Source: Vitis vinifera (Eukaryota; Streptophyta; Magnoliopsida; Vitales; Vitaceae). Taken from it: a DNA stretch of 64,000 nt. Position numbers and translations under genes: made by a program. The stretch lies in contig NC_081822.1 in the NCBI RefSeq assembly GCF_030704535.1, positions 36,354,001 through 36,418,000 on the forward strand, given 5' to 3'. The notes beneath the pieces are model-generated. The model was given only the letters and a program-made list of their open reading frames with translations. It was not told the DNA's origin and searched no databases. Shown in pieces: positions 46,977 through 60,650 of this stretch (positions are counted from its first letter, which is position 1; the number at the start of each line of letters is the position of its first letter).

Positions 46977-48599
46977 ATGGTGAAGTCCCTAGGGAACCTG
47001 CATTTTCTGTTCATACTAACCTTCATAGCCTTTGTTGTTGCTTGTTTTTGTGAACCCACTGACCTCATTTCTTCTTGCTTAACTCGGCACAATGTTAATA
47101 ACTTCACGGTATTGCCTCACAAGCAAAATGAGTCCCCAGCTTACTATAGGCTCCTCAACTTCTCCATTCAGAATCTGCGGTATGCTGTCCCTACTGCCCC
47201 AAAACCAGTTGCCATTGTTCTACCACAGAGTCGAGAGCAGCTAGTGAACACCGTGTCATGCTGTAGGGAAGGATTGTTTGAAATTAGAGTAAGGTGTGGT
47301 GGACACAGCTATGAAGGAACTTCCTCGGTTGTTTTGGATGGAAATCCATTCGTGATCATTGATATGATGAGTCTAAACCAGGTTCTGGTGGATTTGGAGT
47401 CTGAAACTGCATGGGTTGAAGGGGGTGCAACACTTGGTGAGACTTACTATGCTGTTGCAGAAGCGAGCAATGTACATGGGTTCTCAGCCGGGTCATGCCC
47501 AACTGTAGGTGTTGGTGGCCACATTTCTGGCGGTGGATTTGGGTTGTTGTCCAGAAAATATGGTCTTGCAGCTGACAATGTGGTGGATGCGCTTCTCATT
47601 GATGCAGATGGACGCCTAGTAGACCGGGAAGCCATGGGAGAAGATGTGTTCTGGGCAATTAGAGGTGGTGGCGGCGGTGTTTGGGGGATTGTATATGCAT
47701 GGAGGATCAAGTTGTTGAAAGTACCTGAAATTGTAACATCCTGTATAATGTCGAGAACTGGGACCAAGCTCCATGTAGCTGAGCTAGTCCACAAGTGGCA
47801 ATTCATCGCACCCAGGTTAGAACCTTCATTTTATCTATCAGTTTTTGTTGGTGCTGGTTTACTGGGAGGGAAGGAAACTGGGGTTTCAGCTTCATTCAAA
47901 GGGTTCTATCTGGGTTCAAGAAGCAAGGCCATGTCGATCCTGAACCAGGTTTTCCCAGAGCTAGGCATTGAGATAGAAGAATGCAGAGAAATGAGCTGGA
48001 TTGAATCCATCGCATACTTCGGTGACTTGGCCGAAGGAAGCTCCATCTCTGAGCTGAGGAACCGATACCTGCAAGCCAAACTATACTTCAAGGCCAAATC
48101 AGACTATGTGAGGACTCCCATTTCCATGAAAGGCCTGAGGACTGCCTTGGACACTCTTGAGAAGGAGCCAAAAGGTTACGTTATCTTGGACCCTTATGGA
48201 GGAGAAATGGAGAGAATAGGCAGTGATGCCATAGCTTTTCCTCACAGAAAAGGCAACCTGTTCGCAATTCAGTATATGGTGGCCTGGGAAGAAGACTCTC
48301 TTATGAGCTACAAGTACATAGATTGGATAAGAGGATTCTACAAGTCGATGACGCCGCATGTTTCATGGGGTCCAAGGGCTGCTTATGTTAATTACATGGA
48401 CCTGGATCTTGGAGTGATGGAAATGGTGAATAGCAGCTTTTCATCTGGTGATCCTGTGGAGATTGCCAGGGCTTGGGGTGAGAAGTATTTCTTGAACAAC
48501 TACGAGAGGTTGGTGAGAGTGAAGACACTCATTGATCCAAACAATGTATTCAATAATCAACAGGGCATTCCTCCAATGCTCACAGCCGGATTTAAATGA
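46977..48599 (+). CDS. Berberine bridge enzyme-like FAD-linked oxidase
   Basis: Intronless, 540 aa from the ATG at 46977. This start was preferred to 46845 because a clean signal peptide follows ([16 protein letters not shown]). N-terminal FAD-binding domain (PCMH type) with His110 in RCGGHSYEG and Cys174 in [15 protein letters not shown], the pair that gives the bicovalent flavin in BBE-like enzymes. [12 protein letters not shown] and the substrate-domain motif DPYGGEM follow. The BBE C-terminal domain has [10 protein letters not shown] and [23 protein letters not shown]. Family members are secreted or vacuolar oxidases acting on alkaloids, monolignols, oligogalacturonides or cellodextrins; the substrate here cannot be read from sequence. 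Length is as expected and no defects are seen. It is the intact partner of the tandem copy at 55790. Confidence 0.93.
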   Translation: MVKSLGNLHFLFILTFIAFVVACFCEPTDLISSCLTRHNVNNFTVLPHKQNESPAYYRLLNFSIQNLRYAVPTAPKPVAIVLPQSREQLVNTVSCCREGLFEIRVRCGGHSYEGTSSVVLDGNPFVIIDMMSLNQVLVDLESETAWVEGGATLGETYYAVAEASNVHGFSAGSCPTVGVGGHISGGGFGLLSRKYGLAADNVVDALLIDADGRLVDREAMGEDVFWAIRGGGGGVWGIVYAWRIKLLKVPEIVTSCIMSRTGTKLHVAELVHKWQFIAPRLEPSFYLSVFVGAGLLGGKETGVSASFKGFYLGSRSKAMSILNQVFPELGIEIEECREMSWIESIAYFGDLAEGSSISELRNRYLQAKLYFKAKSDYVRTPISMKGLRTALDTLEKEPKGYVILDPYGGEMERIGSDAIAFPHRKGNLFAIQYMVAWEEDSLMSYKYIDWIRGFYKSMTPHVSWGPRAAYVNYMDLDLGVMEMVNSSFSSGDPVEIARAWGEKYFLNNYERLVRVKTLIDPNNVFNNQQGIPPMLTAGFK

Positions 48600-50997
48600 C
48601 AGGAGTGAGTGGCTGAGAGAGAGAGATGCATACTTGTAAGTTAAGATTTACATATAAAAAACCTGTGTATGTATGTGCTATAGACGTCTTGTGATGACAG
48701 AAACTACTAGAGGGTTGTCTGTTTGTATGTTTGAGGTAGCTCGTGTGTATCTGCCATAGGGTTGTGTGTGTGAGAGAGAGGAGAGGGGGGTGGTTGGCTA
48801 TTTGGGGTCATTCTTGTGAGAGTCCTATTAGTTTGTAGTGCATCTATTATTGATGGCACTTCTTTCAAAACATGTTTTAAAAACATGTGTTTTTAAAGTG
48901 TTTTGATGATAAGATATATAGTAAAAAAAAGTGCTTTTTAGAAGTAGTTATCATGTGCTAGTTTAAAAATTACTTCTAAGTAATAATTTAGATTTTTTAA
49001 ATATAATTTTAAAACTTTACCAAACAATTTTTATGAGGGAAGCACTTCTAAACACCAAGTCTAGTTTTCTTGATGCATGTTTTTGGTCTATTGTTCTATG
49101 AAAGTATGAGGAAAGGAAAAAATAAAGTATTAAAAAAAAAATCATTTTTTCATGTGTCATTTACAATGAAAAACTGAAAGAAAAATCTAAAAGAAATGCT
49201 TCAATAAGTCATTGAACATGAAATTATTTTTTTCTTAATATTCTAGAAATGTTTCAATAAAACAGCCTCCCTAATTTTTTTTTTAATCATTTAATATCAT
49301 TGAATATATTATTATTATTATTATTATTATTTTTTTTTTTTTAAAAAAAAAGATTTTTTGGCAAATCATACTTTATATTTTTATTATCAATGAATCGCTT
49401 TGAAGGATTCTTTACATTTTAAGAGTAATTTTCGAAATTTTAATTTTAATTAGAAAACATGCTCTCAATCATATGATTAGAGAGCACCTAGAATGTTATC
49501 AAAATTGCTCCCAAATAGACTTTAATTCATGATTAAATTTCATGAATTTTGTTGGATCCTTCTTGGTTGACTCCAAGTTCTTAATTGTGGCCCAGGAAAC
49601 TTATGGTGGGCCCAACCTTGGACGAATGGCCTAGAGGAGATGGGCTTGGGATAATGACACTAGAACGAACACCTTTCCCAATTATTAGATTAGAACTTGA
49701 AAGAGAATTAGGGAAATTCAATGCCCAAGATGTCTCATGCATACTCCTAACAAGTGAGGTTGATATCTTTTTTGTCATTGTGATATGAATAGGTGGATTT
49801 TAGGCTATAAGATTAAGGTGTGGTTGCGAATGTTTCTAGTTAAGGTATTTTTTTTTTTTTTGGAATAATGTTTTTCATGTTAAAAGTATTTTTTAGAAGT
49901 ACTAATGAATAAACCTAAGAATTGATTTGTGAAAGAATTTTGTTAAAATGCTTTTAATTTATTACATTTTCATTAAAAATACTTTTATAAAGAATCCCTT
50001 GAAGTGTTAATATACATATATATTTCAATCATTAACAATCTTAAAATCACTTTCAAATGAACTCTAAATGATGACTAACTATAGTCAAAATCGAATTTTA
50101 TTACTGCCCTCCTAGATTCCAAGCTCTTGATTGTGGGCCTGACCAACTGGCCTTGAGGATATGGTCTTGGGCAGTTGGGATCCTTCATCTACATCACCCA
50201 GCTGGTTCAGCTTGGCCCTTGGCAAATCTCTGTCGTTTTGTGAAGTTCCTTTTACAAGTGCTACAACTCTAGCTCATTAAAAACAAGATTTTTGGCAAAT
50301 CATATACACCTCTTAAATTTTTTTTTCAGTAAACACCTATTAACATCCCTAATGTTATAGGTGTATGTGAATATTTGAAATGTCTTTTGTAGTGGTCTAG
50401 TGTCAGCCCGTTAGACCCTGAGAAAAATTTGGAGTGAATTTATGGGGTGTGACATCTAGCATAGGCAAGATTTGTTAGGGAACATGCAAAGAGAAGTAGT
50501 TTATCCTAATTACTAATTATTTTGATAAAGATAAGATTTATTTACTGTGAAAATTGTAATTATTAATTATTTAGATACGAATGAAATAAGATATGGGACA
50601 AAACCTTATTCCACTTCAACCAATTAATATAACATTTAGCTAATAAAAGGGCTTTGATACCAAACTTATGTACAAAAAGCACAAGAATAAAAGGAAAATA
50701 GAAGCAGCAAATGAAGATTCTAACTTTTATTGAAGCTCTCTAGAGGAGTTGTATGGTCTCAATTTTTTCTCCAATGTTTTCCTTTTTACTAGTTCCTTCT
50801 ATTTATATACAAATGACAAACTAATTAAAGGTACCAAGAAAAGCTAAGAATCCTTTTCTTTATTCGCATAGTAGTACATGGTAATGAGGAGCCAATTTGT
50901 AGAGCAAAAGATTAGGGAAAGCAACAATGTAGAGACTTTTCCAAATTTTTACATTGTGAATCTTGCCAACTCTTTCAATGTGAATGTTGACAAGATG
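48600..50997. other. Intergenic DNA downstream of BBE-like gene
   Basis: Contains the 3' UTR side (GA run at 48618-48626 and again at 48772-48787) and an ATT run at 49309-49330. 49553-49640 and 50105-50190 are related (GACTCCAAGTTCTTAATTGTGGCCC.. versus GATTCCAAGCTCTTGATTGTGGGCC..), a diverged direct duplication. No gene recognised; ORFs at 49581-49788 fall in this repeat. Confidence 0.45.
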
Positions 50998-53362
50998 TGT
51001 CACGCCCCAAGACCCACTCTAAGGGCGTGACGGTCATTTCACACCTCAAACCTAAAGGCTTGAACTGTAATCTGACCAAAACAATCATATTGTAACTAGA
51101 AGTAACCAAGTACTAAATACCTATTTAGAGTAACGGAACAAAATTCTAAAATATTTAAACTTAACTTTAAAACTAAGCATCCATCAACCAAAATCCATTA
51201 TCCAAATAGATTGCAAACTCAAATAAATCAAATGCTAATAAATTTTCATAATCTCAACTTCAAACTATCATAAAAAAATTTGTAAGTTCAAATCTAAATG
51301 GCTTCCAAAAACCAAATAATCCAAATGAACATAAACTCATAAGCTAACAATGTCCAAAAATAACATTCTAAGCAAAATCCTAATGATGACCTTTCCTCGA
51401 CCTAGCCATCACTCCTCGCCTGAACTAAGGGTATTTGAAAAATTATCAATAAATAGGAATGAGCTCAAAGCCCAATAAGGAACATTAATGCAGTCAATGG
51501 ATCAAATATTTCAAGTTCACTTGCAAAATAGGAGATATTATAACTAATTATTTTCATAAACATTTGAATCAGTTTTGTCAATTCATTCAAAACTTTTAAC
51601 TGTACACTTTCATTTCTGATTCAAACATTTTCATATCAAATTCAATCAAAACATTCAAATTATTTATTTATTCTGGTTATCAAACATCAAATAATGCCCA
51701 GTTATGTGAGACTTTTCAAATAGGTGGCTAACCTCAAATTGTTCCTTTATGATGGACGGAACCAAACACTACTAGTACTAATAACCTCTAACTAAACCCG
51801 TAGAGGCTGGGGTCCAAATCAATTACATTATTCACCAAAAAATGTAAAAGTCAACTATTATACCCCGTTGATAAGGGTTAAAAAGCCAAAAGTCAACTAT
51901 TATATTCTGTTGACAAGGGCCAAACAAACTGGAGTCAAACACTTATTTCAATTATTCAAATTTGTAAAATATAATATCTTCACATTTCTCTGTTATAAAC
52001 AAAATGTAAGGTTCTAACATACTTTTCATGCAAAACATATTTGATCCATGCATAAAACGAATAATAACTGAAAACGTTTTCAAATGATGTATATGAAAAT
52101 TTGTTTCTAAAAAAAAACAACTGTATTAATTTCCCTTACCTCAAAAGAAGTCCTAAAAAACTTTAGAGAAAAATAATACTGAAAATCTACTCTTCACCTA
52201 ACAAAATATAAGAGAAATAACCATTACTATTTATCTAAAATTATAGGTTTGACAATCCTAAAATTTTAGGTATTCAAATTAACGTTTTTAATTATGAAAG
52301 ATAATTTAATCTATTCCTATTTTAGAAAAATTAATAAATTTCTAATTCATATAAAACTTAATTTTATTTTCAATTTATTTCTTGGGACACAACTTAATTT
52401 AATTAAACTATAATTTATTTCACTAATGAAATTTTATGTTACTTATTAACTTAATATTTATTATTAATCTAATTATAATTCTATAAATTTAACTAATTTG
52501 TACTTCACCTTATTTATTTATACATAGTTTATTCTATCACTTTCATATTTTCCAAAATTACCATAACACTCACACAACTATCATTGTAATATATATAAAT
52601 ATGTACATACCATCCACCTACTCACACACTCCACATTTTATTATTAATAATATTATTATTTTCCTCGTTCCTCTATCTTCCAGTCCCACACACATGCAAC
52701 TTTTTTTCTCACCATTCTTCTATTTTTAGTGCACACACGTTCCTTTTCATTTTTTATTTATTTCATTACTTAAATCTATTCATCTAAGAAATTTTGAATT
52801 TCCCTATTTTTATCAATAGAGCAATCTATATTCATAATTTCAATATTTTGACCTAAATTTTTTTAAATAAATTAACCCTAACCTAAAATCGAAATCTTCC
52901 AAAGAATTTTTTTTTTCATCTAAAAACTTAAGATTTCTCAATTTCCAACAATAAATCAAAATATTAAATTTCCAATATTTTGACATTAAAAAAAATTTAA
53001 AAAAAATAAACTAACCCTAATCTAGATTTGGATTTTCCAAAATATATCTAATGTGTTTGAAATTAACTAATGAATCTAAAATATTAATCTAGGGGTTAGA
53101 ATCTTACTTATAGAGATTTATTCTTCAAACCTTGAAATTTGATTCCAATCTTACGTTCTTTGTAATTTTGTGAATAGGAACGCTATTCAGAAAAGAACAA
53201 GAAGAACATAATTTCTAATTTATACATAGAGTATTTATTCAAAAAATTGCATTTTTACCCCTCTTTCATTTTATTAAATTAATCAATTAATTCATTAATT
53301 AATTAATTTAATTATTATTAATATTTTCCTAAATTACCCTTAAAAAAAACTTGGGCATTACA
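50998..53362. mobile_element. Solo LTR (2.37 kb) with 5-bp target duplication
   Basis: The sequence begins TGTCACGCCCCAAG and ends CTTGGGCATTACA, giving TG..CA termini with short inverted complementarity (CCCAA / TTGGG). It is flanked by a perfect AGATG duplication at 50993-50997 and 53363-53367. No primer site, purine tract or coding sequence lies inside, and the interior is AT-rich. Size and ends fit a solo LTR left by LTR-LTR recombination of a large, probably Ty3/gypsy-type, element; the superfamily is inferred from length only. Confidence 0.75.
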
Positions 53363-53367
53363 AGATG

Positions 53368-55404
53368 ACAAGTCTTGGCATTTTTTTTCCTTTAAATGCT
53401 AACCAATCTTTATTTGTACATGTTTATAATATTATTGCATGAAATACATCAATGCTGGGCATTGTCTTTATTGTTGTTTTTCCTTATTATGGTTTCATTG
53501 CATTTTCCAAATTGTAATTATTATGATATAATATTTAAAAGCATGAAATGATGTAATACAATAACTTTTCATTAATTAATTAATTAATTATAATTTCTAG
53601 TTCCTTAATATGTTTTATGTATATAAAGTGGTAGACCAATACCATACACCAATCAATTTAGAATAAAGGAGCAATGATTTCAAAAGATATATCAATTTGT
53701 TATTTCATTGTAAAAGATTAGGTTAATATATTTTTCAAATTTTCAAGAAAAATATCAAAGATTTCAGTTATATGATTCATAAAAATGTTAAAAATTTCTT
53801 GATCCACAAATTAAGGCATAAGATCAAAGATTTCCTTTTTTACAAGATATATATTTATATAGGCGAGGTACATGATAAAAATGGATCTAACTAGGTCATG
53901 ATAGACTATAGACTATGTTTCGTGTCCTTGTTTCAAGACTTTTTTTTGTTCTAAATTGTTTGTACAAAAAAGAATATTTTTCAAATATCTTATTATTCAG
54001 GGTTTATAAAAAGAATGTTTGGGCTAAGGAAGAGTTACATGCTCTAACTATGTTCTCACCAACAAGTTTGCATTATTTTAAAAATAAAAATGTTGACTAG
54101 TCTGATTAACTTGATCTGAGTAACCAAATTGGTTTGATTAGTTGATGATACATCAGTTATCTAAAATTTTCTTTTGGTTTTTTCCGAATTTTAAGGTTTC
54201 TAAATTTATAGGTTGATCCCAAAGTTTTTAAAGGTGTTAGGCTATTACTAATACAGTTTCATAAGCGTATTCTACATTTTGATTAAAAAAAAATTTTGGT
54301 TTAAAAACAAAAGATTATCTATAATAACTTTGTTTTTTCTCAAAAATGTTTTAAGAATATAAAGACTTAAATTTCAAATCAAGAATTAATAATTTGTTGA
54401 GATGTATGATTCATAGTAAAAGAAATAAGAAAATAGTAAATATTTTCATAAAGTAAAAAAACAATGTTAGCATAACCATATTCATAATCTAATCAAACTA
54501 TATTTTTTAAGAACATCCCAAGAAAAGGTAAATGAGCCTACAATATATCTCCATAAACTATAATAACTAAAATTATGTATCATGTGTTATATAAAAAAAT
54601 ACGAACAAAAGTTTAGGAAATATACAATTAATGTAATAAAAGTATACATTTTTAGATAAATCTTGAAGTGACAAATGACTTCTACTACAACCAAGTATAA
54701 TAGAGAAGTTAGCTGAATTTCCAGTTACATAAAATTGAGCAAGCAATTGACTAGATGATCAATTTTCATAATTACTAGTGTTGCAAAGAATTTTCACTAT
54801 TGTTAACCACCTTTAAACTACTTTTCAACTAGTTAATATATTCATACCTAACTAATCATTTTCTTAATTGATTAGTTAATCAATTCATTAATTGAGTTAT
54901 TAATCCACATTAAAAAAAGACTAAACAACTTATATTAGCTATTAATGATTTACAAGTCATCACATCTTTGATGTGAATGCTAACAAGTCTTCCTCTACTC
55001 GATGTGAAGGTTTGACAAGTCTAATATGAATCCTAACAAGTTTTCCTCTCTTCAACAAGTCTTCTTTTTTTTTTTTTCACAAACAATTTAGCAATTCAAT
55101 GTGAAGGTTAATTTGACAAGTCTAATATGAATCCTAGCAAGTTTTCCTCTCTTCAACAAGTCTTTTTTTTTTTTTTTCACAAACAATTAAGCAATTTAGA
55201 ACCAAAAGCCTTGGAATAAGGACAAGATGCCTACCGTTTCATGGCCCTGAATCCTTTTTGTCAGGTGCCTATGTAAAATGTCTTTAAATTGGAAAAACAA
55301 ATAGCACCTCAAACTTACAAAGAATTAAGATAAAAAAAACAAAAAAAACAAAAAAAACAAAAAATGATGAGTATCATCGTGGGTTGTTGTAAGTTTTCCT
55401 TTTT

Positions 55405-55444
<40 letters not shown>

Positions 55445-55789
55445 CTATTCGAGACAACTTTTCCATAGACTTTCGATCTTCTTCTTCTTCTTTTTTTTTT
55501 TTTTTTTTTTTTTGAGTTGCCACCTATGACTTTCCTGTTTGAAACAACTTTTCGGTAGACTTTCGATCCAACCAAACCCGTTTTTGTTTGAACATGTGTT
55601 TTAGTTGGTTTATTAAATGCTTTTATGAGTGTTTTCGATAATTTAATGCTATACATAGGCTGGCCATGTGCATTCATCTCTCCATGCTTTTGTCCTCAAC
55701 TCCTGATACTATATGTTATCAACCTCGGTGTTAAAAGCCACCTACTCTCTATAGTCTCCACCTCCATCTCAATTCGAAGAAGCATAGCC
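53368..55789. other. AT-rich spacer before second BBE-like gene
   Basis: No gene recognised. It contains a TTAATTAAT run (53574-53590), two long T-runs (about 55409-55442 and 55491-55513, each followed by GAGACAACTTTTCC or GAAACAACTTTTCGG and TAGACTTTCGATC, so a short direct duplication), and the 97-bp tandem repeat at 55002-55196. The last ~190 bases match the promoter side of the first BBE-like gene. The ORF starting 55625 adds 55 unsupported codons before the chosen start. Confidence 0.45.
55002..55196. repeat. 97-bp tandem duplication
   Basis: ATGTGAAGG..TTGACAAGTCTAATATGAATCCTA starts at 55002 and again at 55099. Both copies continue through TTTTCCTCTCTTCAACAAGTCTT, a T-run and CACAAACAATT(T/A)AGCAATT. 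There are only a few differences between units. Confidence 0.85.
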
Positions 55790-57565
55790 ATGGTGAAGTA
55801 CCTAGGGAACCCGCATTCCCTTTTCATAATAACCTTCATAGCTTTTGTTGTCCCTTGCTTTTGTGATCCCACTGACATCATTTCGTCTTGCTTAATCCGG
55901 CACAATGTTTATAACTTCACGTTATTGCCTCACAACGGAAGCCAGTCTCCAGATTACTATAGGCTCCTCAACTTTTCCCTTCAGAATCTGCGGTATGCTG
56001 TCCCCACTGCTCCAAAACCAGTTGCTATTGCTATACCACAGAGTCTAAAGCAACTAGTGAACAGTATGCGGTGTTGTAGGGAAGGATGGTATGAGTTTAG
56101 AGTAAGGTGCGGTGGACACAGCTATGAAGGGATTTCTTCGGTTGTTCCGGATGGAAATCCATTTGTTATCATTGATATGATGAGTCTAAACCAGGTTTCG
56201 GTTGATGTAAGGTGCGGTGGACACAGCTATGAAGGGATTTCTTCGGTTGTTCCGGATGGAAATCCATTTGTTATCATTGATATGATGAGTCTAAACCAGG
56301 TTTCGGTTGATGTGGAGTCTGAAACAGCATGGGTTGAAGGGGGAGCAACACTTGGTGAGACGTACTATGCAGTTGCAGAGGCGAGCAATGTGCATGGATT
56401 CTCAGCCGGGTCATGCCCAACTGTTGGTGTTGGCGGCCACATTGCGGGGGGTGGATTCGGGCTGTTGTCGAGAAAATATGGTCTTGCAGCTGACAATGTG
56501 GTGGATGCGCTTCTCATTGATGCAGACGGACGCGTACTAGACCGGAAAGCCATGGGAGAAGATGTGTTCTGGGCGATTCGAGGAGGAGGGGGCGGTGATT
56601 GGGGGATTGTCTATGCATGGAAGATCAAGTTGTTGAAAGTACCTGAAACTGTAACATCCTGTATAATGTCGAGAACTAGGACCAAGCTCCATGTAGCTGA
56701 GCTAGTCCACAAGTGGCAATTCATCGCACCCAGGTTAGAACCTTCATTTTATCTCTCAGTTTTTGTTGGTGCTGGTTTACAGGGAGTTGATGAAGAAACT
56801 GGGGTATCAGCTTCATTCAAAGGGTTCTATCTGGGTTCAAGGAACGAAGCCATGTCAATCCTGAACCGGGTTTTCCCAGAGCTGGGAGTTGAGAAAGAAG
56901 ATTGCAGAGAAATGAGTTGGATTGAATCCATCCTCTACTTCAGTGGCTTGCCTAATGGAAGCTCCATCTCTGAGCTGAGAAACCGATACCTGGAAGACAA
57001 ACTATACTTCAAGGCTAAATCAGACTACGTGAGGACCCCAATTTCCATGGAAGGCCTGGTGACGGCCTTGGACATTCTTGAGATGGAGCCGAAAGGGTCC
57101 GTTGTCTTGGACCCATATGGAGGAGAAATGGAGAAGATAAGCAGTGATGCCCTACCTTTTCCTCACAGAAAAGGCAACCTGTTCTCAATTCAGTATATGG
57201 TGGCCTGGGAAGAAGACAGCACTGCTATGAGCAACAAGTACATAGATTGGATAAGAGGATTCTACAAGTGGATGATGCCGTATGTTTCACAGGGTCCAAG
57301 GGCTGCTTATGTTAACTACATGGACCTTGATTTAGGACAGATGAATAGCAGCATTTCATCTAATGATCCTGTGGAGGCTGCCAGGGATTGGGGTGAGAAG
57401 TATTTCTTGAACAACTATGATAGGTTGGTGAAAGTGAAGACATGCATTGATCCGGACAATGTGTTCAATAATCAACAGGGCATTCCTCCAATGCCCACAG
57501 CCAGGTTAAATAATAGAAGTGAGGGGCTCGGAGTAAGCGAAAGATGCATGGTTGTAAGTTACTGA
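55790..57565 (+). CDS. BBE-like oxidase with 35-residue internal duplication and extended C-terminus
   Basis: Tandem paralogue of 46977-48599, intronless, 591 aa from ATG 55790 (same MVK..GN start and signal peptide [10 protein letters not shown]). It has the FAD domain with RCGGHSYEG (His110), then an exact repeat of 35 residues that places a second GGHSYEG (His145) before the usual [10 protein letters not shown]. The flavin cysteine ([11 protein letters not shown]) shifts to about 209. [29 protein letters not shown] and the BBE C-terminal domain are intact. A one-base deletion at the end, relative to the paralogue, removes the stop after PTA and adds about 17 residues. The duplication falls in the FAD-binding fold between two strands, so the product may misfold or lose flavin; the frame stays open throughout. 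Function of this copy is uncertain. Confidence 0.88.
   Translation: MVKYLGNPHSLFIITFIAFVVPCFCDPTDIISSCLIRHNVYNFTLLPHNGSQSPDYYRLLNFSLQNLRYAVPTAPKPVAIAIPQSLKQLVNSMRCCREGWYEFRVRCGGHSYEGISSVVPDGNPFVIIDMMSLNQVSVDVRCGGHSYEGISSVVPDGNPFVIIDMMSLNQVSVDVESETAWVEGGATLGETYYAVAEASNVHGFSAGSCPTVGVGGHIAGGGFGLLSRKYGLAADNVVDALLIDADGRVLDRKAMGEDVFWAIRGGGGGDWGIVYAWKIKLLKVPETVTSCIMSRTRTKLHVAELVHKWQFIAPRLEPSFYLSVFVGAGLQGVDEETGVSASFKGFYLGSRNEAMSILNRVFPELGVEKEDCREMSWIESILYFSGLPNGSSISELRNRYLEDKLYFKAKSDYVRTPISMEGLVTALDILEMEPKGSVVLDPYGGEMEKISSDALPFPHRKGNLFSIQYMVAWEEDSTAMSNKYIDWIRGFYKWMMPYVSQGPRAAYVNYMDLDLGQMNSSISSNDPVEAARDWGEKYFLNNYDRLVKVKTCIDPDNVFNNQQGIPPMPTARLNNRSEGLGVSERCMVVSY
56102..56311 (+). repeat. Perfect 105-bp tandem duplication within BBE-like CDS
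   Basis: Units 56102-56206 and 56207-56311 are identical by eye, beginning GTAAGGTGCGGTGGACACAG and ending GGTTTCGGTTGAT. 105 bases equals 35 codons, so the frame is kept. The paralogue at 47289-47393 has a single unit. Absence of any difference implies a very recent event, or an assembly artefact. Confidence 0.95.
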
Positions 57566-60500
57566 TTTACATATTATTAAAAACTTGTGTGTATGTGCTA
57601 TATATAAACATCTTGTAATCACAGAAAGTAGTGCTATAGGGATATTCTTCTGGTTTCCCAATGGACCTTTGTTTTTATATGAATTGAGAGAGAGAGGTAG
57701 GTGAAAGCGCATTTAGTTTATAGTGATTTTATTAATATTACTTCTTTCAAAAACATTTTATGTTAGTGTTTAGGCACAAATAAATAAATAAGGTGTCTTC
57801 AAAGTATTTTTTTTATCACGCTCACGAGATGTATAGCAAAAATGTGAATTTTTTCTTTTATAAAATATCTATCCGTGGTGGTCCAAAATTCACTTTATGT
57901 AATTATTTAAAATTTTAAATATAATATTTAAAACTTTAACAAACACGAAAAGGTTAATTTCTAAGAATTAAGAATTATGAAGTATTCATATTCCTTCATA
58001 AATCGCAACATCTAAACAAGCTCAAAGGGTTCATTATTGATGTTTAGTTTAAAAAAAATACTTAAAAAATGCAAAAATATGGTTTTATCATACTTGGTTT
58101 ATGATGGAAAACAAAACGGAAATCTTTGGCTTGTTCCAAGCATAAAATTAAAGAGATGCTTCAATACAAAGAAAAAAAAAATGAAAATTTTGATTAAGTA
58201 TTGTGTATAAATGAGAGTAGTAAAAGCAAATTTTGATTAACTACGAGGATTGATTCAAGGCAACAAAACTAATTGTGTTGGTTTCTTTGATTACTAGCTA
58301 GTAATGGTGGCCAAATGCACAACATCATGGTAGTTTGATCTTGATAGATAGCCCTCAGTCCAACCCAATAAATTAAAACAATAAATAAATAGTTTTAGGA
58401 CGACAATTGATTGATGGGATATGATGGAACACGATATATACATCATAAAATATCATTTTTAATATATGTCGTAAGCATTAAATCTTAATTTAGTATATAC
58501 AATGGAATATGTTATATTATGTTTATATTTAGTTCACAAGATAAATAAAATATATAATATAATATATATTATTTTTCAATATCCACTAATTTTTTAAAAT
58601 AAAAATCACATTGTATTCTAATATTTGCAATTAAAAAGATCTAAAATTTATCTTCGTTTAACAATACTCATGATTATGTAATATATACATAATAAATAAA
58701 TTAGTATTTTTTTTTAGTTCTTCTTTTTTAACCACAAATTAACTACTTCAAATAAAAAATTTTAATTTAAAAAATAACTAATATAAAAAATTTTAAAAAT
58801 GATAAAAATAAATTTATGATACATACTATATGTATATCCTATATTCTAATTTAGGATTTAGGATTGACATATTTCATGTAAAAGAAATAAATAAATAAAA
58901 AAGATGAATAAAATATCTTATTACTTATTTTATCTCACTCTTGGTTTTACATTGGATATGATAAGTGATCAGATATGATATATTGATATATTATTTTATC
59001 TCATCAAGTGTTCTATTTCATTATCTAAATATGAAATAAGATATGATCTTTTTTTTTTTTATTCTATTATATATTATATCCAACCAACCAACCAACCAAA
59101 GATTATACAAGGGAAATAATTGGATGTCACATGTTACATCCCATGAAATAAAATTTTAATGTAATGTTGATCCAAAAACTTTAAGTTATTAAATAATAAT
59201 GAAACAACAATGTAATAAAATAGAGAATATAATAAATTACTAGATTGAAATTAATTTTGAAGAAAAATATAAGGGAAAAGAAAGAAAATAAAAATAGATT
59301 TAAAGTTAATAAATTATTTTTATATATTTTTTTCAAACTCATTTCATTTTTTTTCTTCTTTTATATAAAAAACAAATAATTTGAAAATACATAAATTTTT
59401 AACTAATTTAAATTATATTTAATTTTATATTTTTTGTACTAATTTAATATTAATATATTTTTGTCTTTTCTTGCTATTTTAGTATTTTTTTTTTCCTCGT
59501 GCAAAAACTTTCGAATTAATCAAATATGCAAGTCAAGCTCCAACCAAGTTTTCCATTGGAATGGGAGAAAACTAGGATGCGAAGGAAGTTGATGATAGGT
59601 ATGAGAAGATTCGGCTCAATGGGCTCAATCTTGGGCCTTATTAGACCAGCTAGCAGGGCTCAATTAGGTTTTGGGTTTTTGGACCAATTTTAGAGCCTCC
59701 AAAGTCATGTTGAAGTGTGTATGTGTATTACGGATAGATGCATAGGAGGGACGACAAATAGAAAGGAGAGACTTGAATGTGAGACTTTTAGTTAATTAGA
59801 ACTCCAACACCACATTAAAACCTAGTTTGGGATAGCACTTAATTTCTACTACAGAAGTTAGGATTATAATTTAGATAGGTTGGGTGGATTAGAAGGTTAA
59901 CTTCTTGTTAAACCCGTCGTCAATATGTCTAATCCATGTCAAATCCAATTCAAAGTTAGGTTGAGAATTCCTAACCAATGGTAAGCCCATTAATGATTTG
60001 AGTTACTATGAGTTCATACAAGATATCAAACAAAATAATTATTTTAGGAAATATAAAATAAAAGTAGAAAATATAAAATATAGGTCATTTTATAACATAA
60101 GATATTAAAAGTTAAATACCTCAAAGTCATCAAATAAATTATTAGTCCTTTAATATAAATAACTATTCATAACAAAGATATTGAAAGATCTTTAATAAAA
60201 TTCACTAGTTTAAGATAATTTAAAATTAAGAAAAATTAAAGTTCTTTCTTATCATTTTATATTTTTAATAAAATAATATACAATATAATTATAAATAAAT
60301 AAATAAATTGTGCATGGGTTCAAGTTTTAGAGGGTTGTTGGTACCTTTGGGTTGATATTTTTCTAACTTAAGTATGATCTTAAGAGGATGATACTATACA
60401 AGAGATAACTAGTCATTACAGAATGCTTTCATAATCGATCGCTAAGACATTGTCTGCCCTTATATGATGTGGTATCAAAGTCAATTCCTAACTTGGGACA

Positions 60501-60650
60501 TGTTTGGTTGCATAACGGGTCTCTACCTCTCTAGTTTAGTAATCTTATGATACATAATGAAAATGTTGTAGTGGGTACCATATATATAAATGAATTTCTT
60601 TCAATCATGTATGCATATTTTGAAGTTTTGGAAGCCTTGGCCTAGGGTAA
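57566..60650. other. Long AT-rich intergenic region
   Basis: Downstream of the second BBE-like gene: 3' flank similar to that of the first (GTGTGTATGTGCTATA, CTTGTAAT/GATCACAGAAA), then AT-rich DNA. It contains a CCAA x5 run near 59078-59097, a GGGCTCAAT/GGGCTCAATT block at 59617-59665, and ATAAATAAATAAATT at 60290-60305. No gene recognised. Confidence 0.4.

Noticed and set aside
55315-55677. Lys-rich minus-strand ORF
   Set aside because: Produced by translation of long T-runs; not a real protein.
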